The position numbers and the translations under genes were made by a program. A DNA stretch of 64,000 nucleotides from contig NC_045151.1 in assembly GCF_008831285.2 (NCBI RefSeq), forward strand, positions 7,951,682 through 8,015,681. The letters are read 5' to 3'. This document shows positions 1 to 11,162 of the stretch, piece by piece; position 1 is the stretch's first letter, and each line of letters begins with the position of its first letter. This stretch comes from Nymphaea colorata. Taxonomy: Eukaryota; Streptophyta; Magnoliopsida; Nymphaeales; Nymphaeaceae. The notes beneath the pieces were generated by a model. The model did not search any database. It was not told the origin of the DNA and saw only the letters and a program-made list of their open reading frames with translations.

Positions 1-1321
1 TGGGGGTTGTAGGGAGCTGAAAAATGATGCATGATGCGGTATTTGCTGCATAGTTGCCTCATCTTTTCATTTTTGAAATGAGTCCCGTTATCAGATACTA
101 TATCATGAGGGATTCCAAATCTGCAAAGAAGATTTTTATGAACGAAAGACACTACATGACGTCCTTCCACATTTCTGAGTGTCACGACTTCTATCCATTT
201 GGTAAAATAGTCTATTGCAGCAAGAAAATACTTATGACCATTAGAAGCTGTGGGGGATATCGGTCCAACTACGTCAAATGCCTACATTGAAAATGGCCAA
301 GGAGATGCCACTAAATGCAGGTGAGAGGCTGGGGCATGGATCATTGGAGCATGTAGTTGACACTCTTTGCATCTTTTGACGAATTGGTGACAATCTTTTT
401 GTATAGTAGGCCAATAATATCCTGCTCGAATTATTTGTTTGGTGAGGGTTTGGTAACCAACATGGCCTCCACAATCTCCTCGATGTGATTCTTTGATGAC
501 TTCCCTTGCTTCATCTTCATCAAGACACCGAGAGTATTCGGTACTAAATCTACGTCTGTATAGCACTCCTGCAAGAATAAAGTACCTTAATGACATACGC
601 TGAACTGTTTTTTGTTCATTTTTGGACATTCTGATCGGAAATTCTCCACTTTCAATGTACCTTTTGATATCATGGTACCAAGGCGTATTCCCCTCTTGGA
701 TATGATAGACATGTGTCATTGTTTCAAAAGCTGGGCGTTCCAATCTTCCAATCTCAAAAGAACGGATTGCTTCATTGGTTCGAAAGGTGATAGTGGACCC
801 TAGTCTCGCGAGGCCATCCACAATAGGGTTACATTCTCTCTTTATGTGAGTCAGTTGTACTTTTTCAAATTGACGGACTAAGGAGGTAGTGATTTTTTGA
901 TATGGCACCAACTTTTCGTCTTTTACTTGCCATTCTCCATTCACTTGGTTTATAATAACTTGAGAGTCACCGAAGGCATGCACTCTTTTCACTTGAAAAC
1001 TCAATAAAGAAGAAGTCCTTGTATGAGGGCTTCATATTCAGCCATGTTATGGGTACATGGAAAATCAAGTTTCAAAGAGTACAGAATCATTTCGTTTCTT
1101 GGAGTGATGAGTAAGATGCCTATGCCTGCTCTCATCACATTTCTGGACCCATCAAAGTACATCTTCCATATTAGAACTGTTTCCAATCTTAGTACATGTT
1201 CATCTGGAAACTCATCATTTGTTCTGATTTCTTTGTACTGAGGGAAGTCTACTAACTGATCTGCAATTACTTGTCCTTTGATTGACTTTTGAGACACATA
1301 TTTAAGATTATATTGCATCAA
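1..1321 (-). pseudogene. Second (archaeal-type) RNase H and integrase of element 1
   Basis: The minus strand from 1321 gives an RNase H beginning at a YFDGS motif (first catalytic Asp), followed by MAEYEAL (Glu) and GDSQ (Asp). It then passes through a frameshift near 1003 into a linker and the integrase zinc-binding region (GHVGYQT, then CKECQ near 370-340). An in-frame TAG at 282-284 replaces the expected Trp of the PFSMW motif. The same frame continues to position 1 through the integrase core, showing DVVGPI, AAIDYFTKW and VSDNGTHF, which carry the first two catalytic Asp residues. The catalytic Glu and the C-terminal domain lie outside the window. A distinct second RNase H directly before integrase is typical of Tat/Ogre elements. 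Confidence 0.85.
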
Positions 1322-1327
1322 CAGAAC

Positions 1328-2941
1328 TTACCATTTGGCGATACGCCCATTAAGGAATGGTTGTTCCAAGATATACTTGAGAGGATTTAGTTTGGAGAGT
1401 ATCTTGACCTCACAAGCTAATAAATAATGTCTCAACTTCTGACACATCCAAACCAATGCCAGACAAGTTTTCTCTATTGAAGAGTACTTCTTTTCGTACT
1501 GGATAAAAGTTTTGCTAATGTAATAGATTGCATGTTCGATGCGATTTCCTTCCTCATATTGTGCCAAAAAGCCGCCACATGCTGACTCATTCTCTGTGAT
1601 GTAAAACAACAATGATCTACCCAACACTGTGGTTTTACAATTGACGGATTTAGAAGGTATTTCTTGATCCTTTCGAATGACTGTTGGCATTCAAAACCCC
1701 ATTCAAACTTGATGTCTTTCCTTAGCAGCTGGTTGAATGGTTCGCATCTCATGGCCAGATTAGAAATGAATCTTCTGATAGATTGGATTCGTCCTTGTAA
1801 GCTTCCAACTCCTTGATATTGGTAGGTGGAGGCATATCGATGATGGCTTTAGCTTTGATAAGATCCATCTCGATCCCCCTTTTACTAACCATGAAACCCA
1901 AAAGTTTGCCTGATTCAACCCCAAACATATATTTTTGAGGATTCAAACGAAGCTTGTACTGTAAGAGTCTCTCAAATACTTGGGCGAGAGTTTCAATGTG
2001 GTCTTCTCTCGCTCTAGATTTAATCAATATGTCATCAATATATGCATCTATGATTTTGTTCATCATGAAAGATAGCGGTCATGGCTCTTTGATAAGTTGC
2101 TCCAACATTTTTCAACGCAAACGGCATTACCGTATAACAGAAAGTGCCCTAGGGTGTAGTAAAAACAGTCTTAGGTTGATCTTTGACTGCTAATTTGATT
2201 TGGTTATATCCCGAATATCCATCCATAAAAGATAACATTGTGTGTCCTGCAATACTATCAACCAATAGATCGATGTTTGGAAGTGGATAATCTTCTTTTG
2301 TTGTGGCTTTGTTCAGGTCTCGAAAGTCGATGCATAAACAATCTGACTTTACCACTTTTCTTGGGGACAACCATGATAATAGCCAACCACTCAGAGTAGT
2401 CAATGGCACGAATGAATTTTGCCCTTAGTAGGTCTTCTAATCCTTCTTTTACTGGTCCTTCTAGTCGAGGATCAAGCTTGCGCAACTTTTGTTTAACTGG
2501 CTTGTAGTTAGGATTTAAAGGCAAATGATGTTTAACTAACTAGGAGTCTAAGCCCGGCATATCTTCATAAGTCCAATCAAAAGCTTCTTGGTTACTTACA
2601 AGAAAGTCCACCAATCTTTTCCTCTCGTCTACTGACAAACTAGTACCAATTTGAAGGATTTTAGGGTCATCACTGGTTCCAATATCAATCTCTTCGATTG
2701 GATTATTTACCATGGATGAGGGATGTTCTTGTTTCTGAATTTGAGTAAATTCCGGTAACTCTGACTCGGGTATTGTCATAGGTTCCATTTCACCGACTGC
2801 TTGTTTGACAAATGTTTTTTGGGGGGGACTTCCGAGGAAAAAGAAGAAATTGAGACATGTTGAATTCCGACATCCTATAAAGAGGAGGATAAAGGAAAAA
2901 TTGAACAAAATTAAAATTGATAATGAAAGATTACTTTGCAT
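1328..2941 (-). pseudogene. Reverse transcriptase and first RNase H of element 1
   Basis: The N-terminal part (2941-2540) ends in MPGLD and a TAG stop; the same reading then resumes with PLNPNYKPVKQKLRKL. The polymerase core shows FRDLNKAT, DYPLPNID, FMDGYSGYNQI and the catalytic box AYIDDILIKS (the usual YVDD motif with Val replaced by Ile). This is followed by the retroviral-type RNase H fragment, with KKYSSIEKTCLALVW and LRHYLL near 1500-1400. At least three frame changes are needed (around 2350, 2150 and 1700). The gene is therefore inactive, although the conserved blocks are still in order. Gypsy order (RT before integrase) is clear. Confidence 0.85.
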
Positions 2942-3083
2942 TGCATATTGGAACGAAGTTCTTAGTTCATAGAGGGGGCTCCCCTCATGAGACGAGACAA
3001 AAAGAAATACAAAAGAAGTTCAAGATTACAAAATTCATGGGAGGATTTGAAACAAATGTGAACACTATCATCCCACAAGATCT

Positions 3084-3773
3084 TCAAATTTCTTCGTGGT
3101 ATCCTAATCCCCTGGTATTCATCTGAAAAGGGATATTGATCGGCTGCAAGAGACCATCTTCATTCTTCCCAAAGCCTCTGAATGGACGATAACCACCTTT
3201 GAGTAGCAGCTGAAATCCCTCAGGGTTTTTCATGAAATGAACGTATAAGGGATGTTTTTGATAACTTGCACGATTGCTTGAAATAGTATGGGTACTCCCA
3301 GATGATTTGCCTATCTCCATGTTCTGCATCCATTCTTTCAAAGGTCTGTCATTTGTTGTTCTTATGCTCGGTATATCCACTGGATCAGTTGGCCTAGGGA
3401 GCATGGGTTGCACCAACCTCTCGAGCAGATCCTCAGCACGTACGGTGATGACTGATGGACCAAAATTCCATTTGAGGCATTGATGAAGAGTGGATAGGAT
3501 CCCTCGTACTTGGTGGATCCAAGGTCGTCCAAAAAGCAAGTTATATGATGGTGGTACATCTACCACATGGAATACAATGCGATAACTGGTAGTTTCAATG
3601 AACACGTTCATGTCAATGGTACCTTTACTGCTCATGCCTCGACCATCATATCCGTAGGTTTTGATATCGTCAGAGCGGTATTTGTCTTCACGGAACCCCA
3701 AAGCTTTGGCCGTAAGATCAGGACAAATATTCAAGCCACTTCCTCTATCAATCAATACATGTGGCACAGTCAT
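3084..3773 (-). pseudogene. Retroviral-type aspartic protease region of element 1
   Basis: A continuous 229-residue frame starts with TVPHVLIDRGSGLNICPD. In Tat elements the active-site motif is normally D-G-G-S/T, so the second residue has changed to Arg here. The catalytic Asp is kept. The region also contains LLFGRPWIH, a common protease C-terminal block (flap and dimer region), and ends in a Gly-rich NTRGLGY stretch resembling the conserved linker between protease and reverse transcriptase in this lineage. The reading continues upstream (to about 3840) without an ATG, as expected for part of a polyprotein. Confidence 0.75.
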
Positions 3774-3857
3774 CCCATTGACCTGGACGACGATGTAAAG
3801 AGCCTCTTCATGATAATAACCCCATTTTGAGAGGTCTTTTTCTGAAATGGTAATTGA

Positions 3858-4350
3858 CTAGTCCTTAAATGCCTGAATCCATTCTCCTTCAACCATGCAC
3901 TCTTCTAAGGAGATGACCTCACCCAAGTAGCACGAATCTCCATCCGAAGAGTCACCTAACAATTTATCGTCGCCGCTTTGCAGGATAAAGGTCTTTGGGA
4001 TTATGAGAAGTTTTTTGTGTGAACTTTCCGTCTTGCTACTCATCATAACAATAAAATCCAGTGGTTTCTCACCTTGATATGTCATCATGACCTTGTGTGA
4101 ACTGACTCCCTCACAAGGTCGGATGTGCTCCTGTGGATGATATGGGAGTGGAGTGTTTATGGTGATCATGGCCACTGCCGCCTTCCCATGGTCAGAAAAT
4201 GGATTCTTCAGCACCTCAGGGATGCTATCATCACCAACCTAAAGATCCTTGCTGATGAAGTCCTGGATAATATTTTTGAGAACAAAACAATCTTACTGTC
4301 ATGACCAGGGGCCCTATAAAAATTACATAGTTTTTCTTTATATCCTCTCA
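3858..4350 (-). pseudogene. Gag-protease linker with decayed zinc knuckle (element 1)
   Basis: On the minus strand near 4330-4250 the translation resembles a CCHC knuckle followed by the usual Tat continuation: a Cys, then FYRAPGHDSK, where the second Cys appears replaced by Tyr and the final Cys is out of frame. Downstream, a 118-residue open frame (4214-3858) with PLPYHP and LIIPKTF is part of the gag-pol linker. No enzymatic role is expected for it. Confidence 0.5.
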
Positions 4351-4462
4351 TCATTTTCGAAGGCTCTGACATTTTTGGCAAGACTATAGTTCCTTTGGCA
4401 AGGAGGTATTCCAGAATCTTCTCGCGAGACTGACTGAGAGGAGCGAATTTTCGGTCATAACT

Positions 4463-5857
4463 CTAGCCTGGGTGTTTGTTTTTTCTTTCATCATTGCCTT
4501 TGGAAAACTGCGTGTTCTTCTTGAGACTGACTTCCTTGTCATGCTTGATGTTGTTGTTGTCTTTTCGAATGTCAGCGTTAGCTATGAAGTGTGCAGATAA
4601 CTGTGTCCACCCTCCTTTCTTATTATCCTCATTGTACCTAGGAGCAATGATTCCATTAAAATCATCCTCCTCAGTTCCTTCCTTTATGGAATTCACTTGT
4701 TCAATCAATTCAACAAAAGTATTGATCGGGGTATTGCAGATAAGACTTTTTAAGGGCTGAGCAAGATTCTTTCTTATGAGTGACAGAGCTTGAGTTTCAT
4801 AAATGGGTTCCTTCATCTTGTTGCATTGAATTCTCCATTTTTGGATGAATTCTCGAGTCTTTTCCCCTTGTTTCTGACGTAGACTGCAAATGGTACTGAG
4901 GGTTGGAGTCATGGGAGCATTTTGCTCAAATCTTTCGACAAACTTATTAATCAACTTGTCAAATTCCTTGAGTTCGACTGGGTAGACATTTTCTTTGTAC
5001 CACTGTGCGGCGATGCCTTCAAGACTTCTTATAAAATAGCGAAACAAAGCTCTGTTATTTGCCCGAATTTTGTAGCAATCGTTGAAGAAAGTTGAAAGAT
5101 GAACATGCGGGCAAGTGGTTTCGTCATATTTCACAAACTCCCTGGGTATGCCTTTCATGTCCTCGTCTCCTTGAATACCGAGGTAATAATCCTCGCATGA
5201 GTATGAGTGTTTTCCTTTCCCCCTAAGTTCAAGATTGTTCATCCTTTTCTCCATTTCATAGAATCTACGCTTAGTTGGAGTTTCGTCATCACTTGACTCG
5301 ATTAATTCTGGCTTTGTCTTTTTTTTTTGCCCTTGATCTCCTTTACTTTCTCCACCAAACTTTCACTGTCCGAGCTACTGCTGAGCACATACTTCCTTGT
5401 CTTTTTGCCCCTTTTAGTTGGCTTTCTCTTTCTCTTAGGTTTCTCTTCTGAACTTTCGGTGGTGATAGGGCTAGGTGAGCTGCTTTCTGCCATAATTTCT
5501 TTTCCCTTCTGGCTTTTCTTCATTGTTTTTTTTCTTATTGAGAGTAAGCAACACAGGTTTTTCCTCCTTGCTAGTTGCTAAACCTGAACTCAAATGGTCT
5601 TCATCTTGGTCTATAGAGGAAGATTTGTTGTTTTTCTTCTTTCTCTTTTGCTTGGTAGCCTTTTCATTTTTTGGCTCTAGCGTAATCATCAAGGTCTTTT
5701 GTTCTTCTTGCTCTCTCATGAATTGCTCCATGAATAACCGGAACATATGGTAACCTTTTGGCTCTATTGTTGGGAGACTAAGTGTTTCTAGCCTAAGCTC
5801 GGAAGATGAAGCCTCGTTCTGAGGAGTCTGTTTAGCTTGCGATCTAGTTTCAACCAT
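4463..5857 (-). pseudogene. gag polyprotein of element 1
   Basis: Gag starts at ATG 5857 (VETRSQAKQTP), a typical plant gypsy gag N terminus rich in Lys and Ser. It passes a frameshift near 5500 and another near 5290. The capsid-like retrotransposon gag domain is then read at 5254-4463: ALFRYFIRSLEGIAAQWY, LINKFVERFEQNAP, SLRQKQGEKTREFIQKW and the MKEPIY-to-LAQPLKSL block. It matches the retrotransposon-gag family in layout (capsid core before a zinc knuckle). The lysine-rich N-terminal extension (KKSQKGK, RKRKPTKRGKKTRK) is probably disordered. Confidence 0.82.
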
Positions 5858-6035
5858 CTTTGGCTTTCAAGTGTTCACCTTGTGAGACATGAAAATGAAG
5901 AGTCATTGGGAGGAAATGATGACAAAATGAAGGTTCATATTGCATTAAGAATTTTTTAAAAGTTACAGAAAGCACTAACAAATACGACAACAACTGAAGA
6001 TGAAACGAGGAGTACAAAGTTGACAACATAAACTT

Positions 6036-7058
6036 TTAAGGAATGATGGATGGTGGTTGGTTGGCATCCCACCACTCGGCATATTCCTTCTTCACCATTG
6101 GGCCTGTGAACCAAGTGTAGGATATCTGTGTCTTCCATTCATGTCAAGCTACTGCAAACAATGCCGCCCATTGAGGAGAGCTGAGATCGAATTCCGCAAT
6201 AGCTCCAATTGGTGCATGCACCGAAAACATCTTTTGCCTCTGATAGAATTGCCTCATACATCTATCAGCACAATAATCAACTATGAAATAAGGGCCCAAG
6301 AGTGTGGTGCGCCCATGGTGATGGTGAGTGTATCGAGGCAGACCTTGATGGTGATCAAAATAATCCCAAATGATCTCTCCTTCATTCAATTGCTCGATCA
6401 AACGACGGTATTGCTCCAAGATTGTCAATGCTCCATCAGTATTTCTGAAAAGACTGGCTTGGGATCCCGCATGCTTGAGGAACCACAATTGTAAAGCATA
6501 TGTACATCCTTCTATGAAGTCAGTATTTCTAATGGTGAAGCGGGTGAGTCCTCGGTAAAGGAAGGTTAAGACTGTCATTACTACCGATAAGTGTCGGGTC
6601 CCATTATGCCCCCATATCCGAAAAAGTTGGGCAATACGAACATCTAGGAGGTCACTTCCATTAGTGAAAAAGGTCACTCCTACTGTGCAAAGCATCATAC
6701 AATGTTTGATTCTTCCTATGACTTTCTGAGGTAAAGTGGAATGTTCAACATAGACTCCAAATTCTTCATACAAAATTTTCATGTTGATGCTTTGATTTTC
6801 ATGATTTTCTACTAAAGGCCAAGTTTTCCGTCCGGTGAAGTGGCCTATAAGGTCATTTGAATTAACCTCAGTCATGTTCATGAGAAATTGTTTGTCTAAT
6901 GGTTCATTTGGGTCATAAGTCGGGGTGAGAAGGTCTATTATTTCGGTAAATTCATCTAATAATATTATCATTTCTCCCCATAAAAACAAAAAAGAAGAGG
7001 TCCTTGGATTCCAACACTCGGCGATTGCATGCACCAAATTTCCATCTGCTGTCTGCAT
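6036..7058 (-). pseudogene. Extra ORF upstream of gag (Ogre ORF1-like, plant-mobile-domain/DUF7745-like)
   Basis: This frame of 340 codons reads from ATG 7058 to TAA 6036-6038, with a single internal TGA (about 6144-6146, after LFAVA). The frame continues past it as HEWKTQISYTW and ends WWDANQPPSIIP. The N terminus, with VHAIAECWNPRTSSFLF, GEM and LDEFTEIIDL, follows the pattern of plant mobile domain/DUF7745 proteins (a W-P-x-T-x-x-F...GE...L motif). The position between primer site and gag is where Ogre elements carry ORF1, whose function is unknown. The same region, more decayed, is present in element 2 (about 13770-14620). Identification as a plant mobile domain relative is from motif memory. 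Confidence 0.7.
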
Positions 7059-7099
7059 TCCTCCAGCTACCTGTCTCTAGCCCACATTCTTCAAAGTAG

Positions 7100-7939
7100 G
7101 AAGGAAACATCCAAGAGAAGGTGGGATGCCAAGACTGATACTATTCGGGAGCCAAAGGTTTAGACTCAAGAGAAATGTAGGTAGATCGTTCGGGTCCTTC
7201 GCCAAAGAGGATATGATCATAAGGGAATGTGACGTCACGTTGGAAAGAATACATCTCGAATGATGACTCTAAAGGATAAAGATTGAATTAGTGAAAAGAT
7301 TGACTAGGTTGACCAAGACAACATGAAGTAGAGGTTTACAATGAGGTTGTAAAACATCACACAAGATTTTATGCATATCCATATGTCAATTGAAATAATT
7401 TTTGTAGAAAATGGGTATAGGTACCTAATTGAGATAATTTTGTGTCACGATAGTCCAATATCAAGTTCTGCTTATATACTTTAGCCAAATGGCTTAGTAC
7501 GAGCATAGATTCTTTCATAGGCAACTAAGGGTAGGTAGGGCTTTATCAACTTCTCCTCGATCGCTTGTCGATATATCACAAATTACCACTCATTGTACTA
7601 ACGAGGGGGCTTTCCCGCCCAAGGTGTGGTCTAGTTGTAAGGCTTAGTCTTGTGCTACCCCCAAAGTTCAAGCCCGACAACATGATGACCCGGACCAATA
7701 GGGATGAGGAATTTTGAAATATGAAAAATCATGTAAAATGAGTTGTCTCTAATGCAATGTTGCCTAAGATGATGATTGAAATAAATATAAGAGCAAAATA
7801 GCAAACATAATCACCAAGCAATGCAATGAAGTGCCAATGGGGTCAAGGTCAAAATAGGGGACATGCTTTATCATTGGCAATATGTGAGATGTTCAAGTTA
7901 GTAAAAATGCATCAATTATAACCATAGCCAAACGATGAC
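7100..7939 (-). other. 5' leader of element 1
   Basis: About 840 bases between ORF1 and the primer binding site hold no open frame of note. A colinear, diverged copy occurs in element 2 (about 14630-15487), which shows that it is element sequence and not host DNA. Confidence 0.6.
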
Positions 7940-7959
7940 GGGTCCCATCACGGTCGCCA
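7940..7959 (-). other. Primer binding site, tRNA-Arg-like
   Basis: The minus strand reads TGGCGACCGTGATGGGACCC, two bases inside the LTR end. The TGGCGAC start is that of tRNA-Arg-primed plant Ogre elements; the middle bases diverge. Element 2 has the same site with TGG changed to TAG (15488-15507). Confidence 0.7.
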
Positions 7960-8819
7960 TCTGTTTGCATCCCCAAATTTTTTTGGTTTTTTAGAGTGAT
8001 CTAGAAAAATGAGATTTTTATTTGAAAATAAAAGAGAAAGGGACTCGCTCATCGGTACGAGGATCAACTGTTCCCGGCGCCTTTACCGGGGGTAATCAAT
8101 CCAATGACTATGTTTATTATTGATGCATTTCATTTTGGCTTAAGCATCTTTTCTATATGCGGTGTAGAAGAATATTGGAAGTTTGATGTTTCAAACTTTT
8201 GAAAAGGTTCTTGAACAATTGCTTGAGAATGTGAAACATTTTGATGAAAACTAGAGTTGAGAAATCTTTTAAATATCATTTGAAAGGCTTGAGGAATCAC
8301 TTTGAAGTCATTTTAGTGTCCTCTTAAGACTTTAAGTAGGCTTGAGCTTTTGCTCTAATTCGGTTACCACCTAGTTAGAGCTCCATTTCATCTTGCTTAA
8401 ATTCTTTTAGACATGTGTTTGTGCTCATTTGTGATATTGAGAGAAAGTGAATGCATGGATGCATCAATCCTAAGATGATTGGAAGAAAAATGACTCATTT
8501 CTACCACAACATTCATCTAAGGCATTCATACTATAACATACATCTAAGATTTTTGTTTTTATAGTTATCATATATAGGAAAGAAAAATTTTTGAAAATGG
8601 ATTGAGATTGTAGACCATCAAGCATGAATCCAATATTGGGTCATTACTTGAGTTGTGGACTTAATGAAGTCGGTAAATGAAAATAATCTTGGAAAAGAAA
8701 AGTATCCAAAAGAATGCAAAAGATGGATATTTGATTGTAAGAAAAATTAGAGAAGGAGAAAGAGAAAGAGATCTTGAAAATCATAAAATCAAATATTTAA
8801 AAGGAAGAAAGTTATGCAT

Positions 8820-9190
8820 TCATACACACATACACATATACATATATATGTATATCTATATATGTATAGATATATATATGTAAGTTTATGAAAATGATGT
8901 TTGAATTTGAGTAAAGAAGGAAAATGAAGCTTTTAAAAGAAAGAGAGAAAGAGAAGGCGGTAGAAAAGATGCACATACATGTGTATATACTATCACATAT
9001 ACACATATATGGAAGATTGTAAAAACTTCATTGATTTGAATAAAGAGAAAGATTTTAGAGGAAAAGAAATGGAGAAGGATATATATGTATATATAAGAAA
9101 TTTGTAGATGAAGACATTTGACTTGAAAAGAGAAAAAGATTCTAGAGTAAGAAAGTAAGAGATTCATATATATATATATATATATATGCA
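8820..9190. repeat. AT/AC-rich microsatellite tracts inside the LTR
   Basis: Several short (TA)n and (CA)n runs are separated by purine-rich spacers. The short open frames here (IYIY, HIHI) are repeat artefacts. Confidence 0.8.
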
Positions 9191-9860
9191 TTCATATTGA
9201 TGCAAAAAATTTCAAAAGAGATATGTAAGCGTAAAGAGAAAATGATAAAGAGAATCATCATGTGCACATATATGTTTATAACATGTTTATACATGTATGT
9301 CTTCATGAGTCTAAAGATAAGTTAAATCATCCGACTTCAAGTTTGATATAGGCCGGAGGGGTGCTTGGACTCATACAAGAGCCTAAGCTAAGTCTCCAAA
9401 GCCATATTAAAAAGGAATTTTTTGAAAATATTTTGGAAAACATAAAACATAGTTATTTCATTGGTTGCAAGGGAATATGTTTCTTCCACCGTTGGGTATG
9501 AAAGAAACTCAAACCACACGATAGGGTGCTCACTAGGGTTCCTAATCGGTCGATTAAAAGGAAACTAACACGAAATGATATGAAAATGCACTTTAACATT
9601 TACAAATTCGTGAAGGTTCTTATCGGGTTGGACAAGCCCCAACCTCAAAAATTAATCAACATAATAATAAAGAGAGAATCCCAAACCACACTCTCATTCT
9701 CTCCGTGCATTCACATATAAATAGGAAATTAAGCAAGCATGCATTGATATCATATAGATAATATTCAAGGAAGGAAAGCGAGAGAGAGAAAGAGAGTGGA
9801 TGATAGGAAGAGAAAGATTCAACTAGGAGGGCATAATATAACTATGAAATGAAGGATAAT

Positions 9861-10330
9861 CTTATCTTTCCATGCTCCCGGTGCACTTGAGCATAACCTC
9901 TTGTCTCTAAGAAGAGATTAAGTGTTATCTCCTTTAGTCATGGGGACATAAAGATGAGAAGAACATGAAAAATGAAAGACAATGTCATAGAAAGCATGAT
10001 TTAAGATCATCTCATCTTTCCATGCTCCCGGTGCACTCGAGCATAGCCTCTTGTCTCTAAAATAGAGATTGAATGCTATCTCATTTGGCCATGTGGAGAT
10101 GAAGATGAGAAGAGCAAAATAAAAAGAACAACAACCAAGCTATATTCAAGAAAGGAAAATAACAATAATAACAAGAACATATTAATGAAGAGAAAGAACA
10201 ACAACAACAATAACACTATAATCAAGAAAAGAAAGAACATGGTTTAATCATGAAATGGAAGATCATTTCATTTTCTTATGCTCCCGGTGCACTCGAGCAT
10301 AGCCTCTTAAATCTAAAATAGAGAAAGAGA
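9861..10330. repeat. Three dispersed copies of a roughly 60-bp LTR motif
   Basis: Copies share CATGCTCCCGGTGCACT, GAGCATA and CCTCTT and start near 9871, 10021 and 10277. Between them lie AAC/AAG-rich spacers. The spacing is about 150 and 257 bases. They are internal LTR repeats, perhaps U3 regulatory repeats. Confidence 0.75.
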
Positions 10331-10640
10331 ACTATCTCCTTTGGCCATGGGGAGATGAAAATGAGAGGGAAAAAAATAAAGAATGGAGTAAGGTTTGGAT
10401 TACATACCTCAAAATGAGAAAAACTTAGGGAAAATGAACACCTTAGCTTGAAAATCCCCTTGAGTGAAGCTCCAAAATAATGCCTTTAAGAGGGTTGTAG
10501 CTTGCTCCAAGTTGGAGAGGAAAATGAGGAGAGGAAGAGGAAGAGAAAGAGAACTCAAGAGAAACTCTAAGTCTTCAAGTGAGAATACACTAGAGTTTCT
10601 CCCAAGGGCCAATCTTGCCCAAGAGGGGGGAAGTGAGAGG

Positions 10641-10648
10641 TATTTATA
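10641..10648 (-). promoter_or_regulatory. TATA box of the element 1 LTR promoter
   Basis: The minus strand reads CTATAAATACCTC, a strong plant TATA box about 515 bases from the 5' end of the LTR. It is followed on the minus strand by a CT-rich stretch that would start the transcript. No other TATA box of this quality was seen in the LTR. Confidence 0.5.
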
Positions 10649-10689
10649 GAAAATTTTAGAGTCAAAACCCAAAATTTGAATTTTTTTTT

Positions 10690-11015
10690 GTAAAAGACTA
10701 AAATTTCCCTTTAAAAAGAGACTTTTTTGTCAAAAGAAAGGACAAATGAGTCTTGTTTATAAAAAAAAACCAAAATCGCCCTCTAAAAGGAGGTTCTTTG
10801 TCAAAAATGAGGGGCAAATGAGTCTTGTTTACCAAAAAGATCAAAATCACCTTCTAAAAGGAGGTTCTTTTCTTGTTGACCAAAAAGACCAAAATCACAT
10901 TCTAAAAGGAGGTTCTTTGTCAAAAGGGAGGGCAAATGGGTTTTGTTCACCAAAAAGACTAAAATCACTCTCTAAAAGGAAGTTTTTTTTGTCAAAAAGA
11001 AGGGCAAATGAGTCT
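10690..11015. repeat. Tandem array of about five 50-70-bp units in LTR U3
   Basis: The repeated unit contains AAAATCACCCTCTAAAAGG, then AGGTTCTTTGTCAAAA and GGCAAATGAGTCTTGTTT. Five imperfect units of unequal length are visible, one of them shortened (about 10848-10890). It lies upstream of the TATA box in the sense of the element. Confidence 0.8.
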
Positions 11016-11162
11016 CAAATGTTTGATTTGAATTTGAACTTGTGTTTTTTGATCTAATTTGGATTTGAACTGTGGCTTTGGACCAATTTAGATCCAAAAA
11101 TTGGTTTTTTGTGTTTTTAATGAAAGAGAACATTCTTTTTGGGAAAATTTGGGGTGATTACA

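Larger units (their letters stand above)
1..11162 (-). mobile_element. Tat/Ogre-like Ty3/gypsy LTR retrotransposon, partial (element 1)
   Basis: Read on the minus strand the order is 5' LTR (7962-11162), primer binding site, an extra ORF, gag, protease, reverse transcriptase, RNase H, a second RNase H and integrase; the integrase runs off the left edge, so the 3' LTR is outside the window. The extra ORF before gag, the tRNA-Arg-like primer site, the long LTR and the doubled RNase H are hallmarks of the plant Tat/Ogre lineage (established knowledge). Scattered in-frame stops and a few frameshifts show that it is dead, but every domain is recognisable. It is inserted in an older relative, because element-2 sequence resumes at 11163. 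A 5-bp target duplication cannot be tested, since the left junction is off the window. Confidence 0.88.
7962..11162 (-). repeat. 5' LTR of element 1 (3,201 bp)
   Basis: On the minus strand it starts TGTAATCACCCC (from 11162) and ends GATGCAAACA (at 7962), giving canonical TG...CA ends with the primer site two bases further on. Its interior has no real genes. It holds AT microsatellites (about 8820-9190), three copies of a roughly 60-bp motif (9861-10330), a tandem array (10690-11015) and a TATA box (10641-10648). The right junction is set by the resumption of element-2 RNase H sequence at 11163. Confidence 0.82.

Noticed and set aside
8677-8883. Short Lys/Arg/His-rich frame in the LTR
   Set aside because: It is low-complexity purine and AT repeat sequence within the element 1 LTR.
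9861-11015. Regularly repeated motifs that could suggest a CRISPR-like array
   Set aside because: Units are unequal, degenerate and part of a plant LTR; CRISPR arrays are not expected in a plant nuclear genome.
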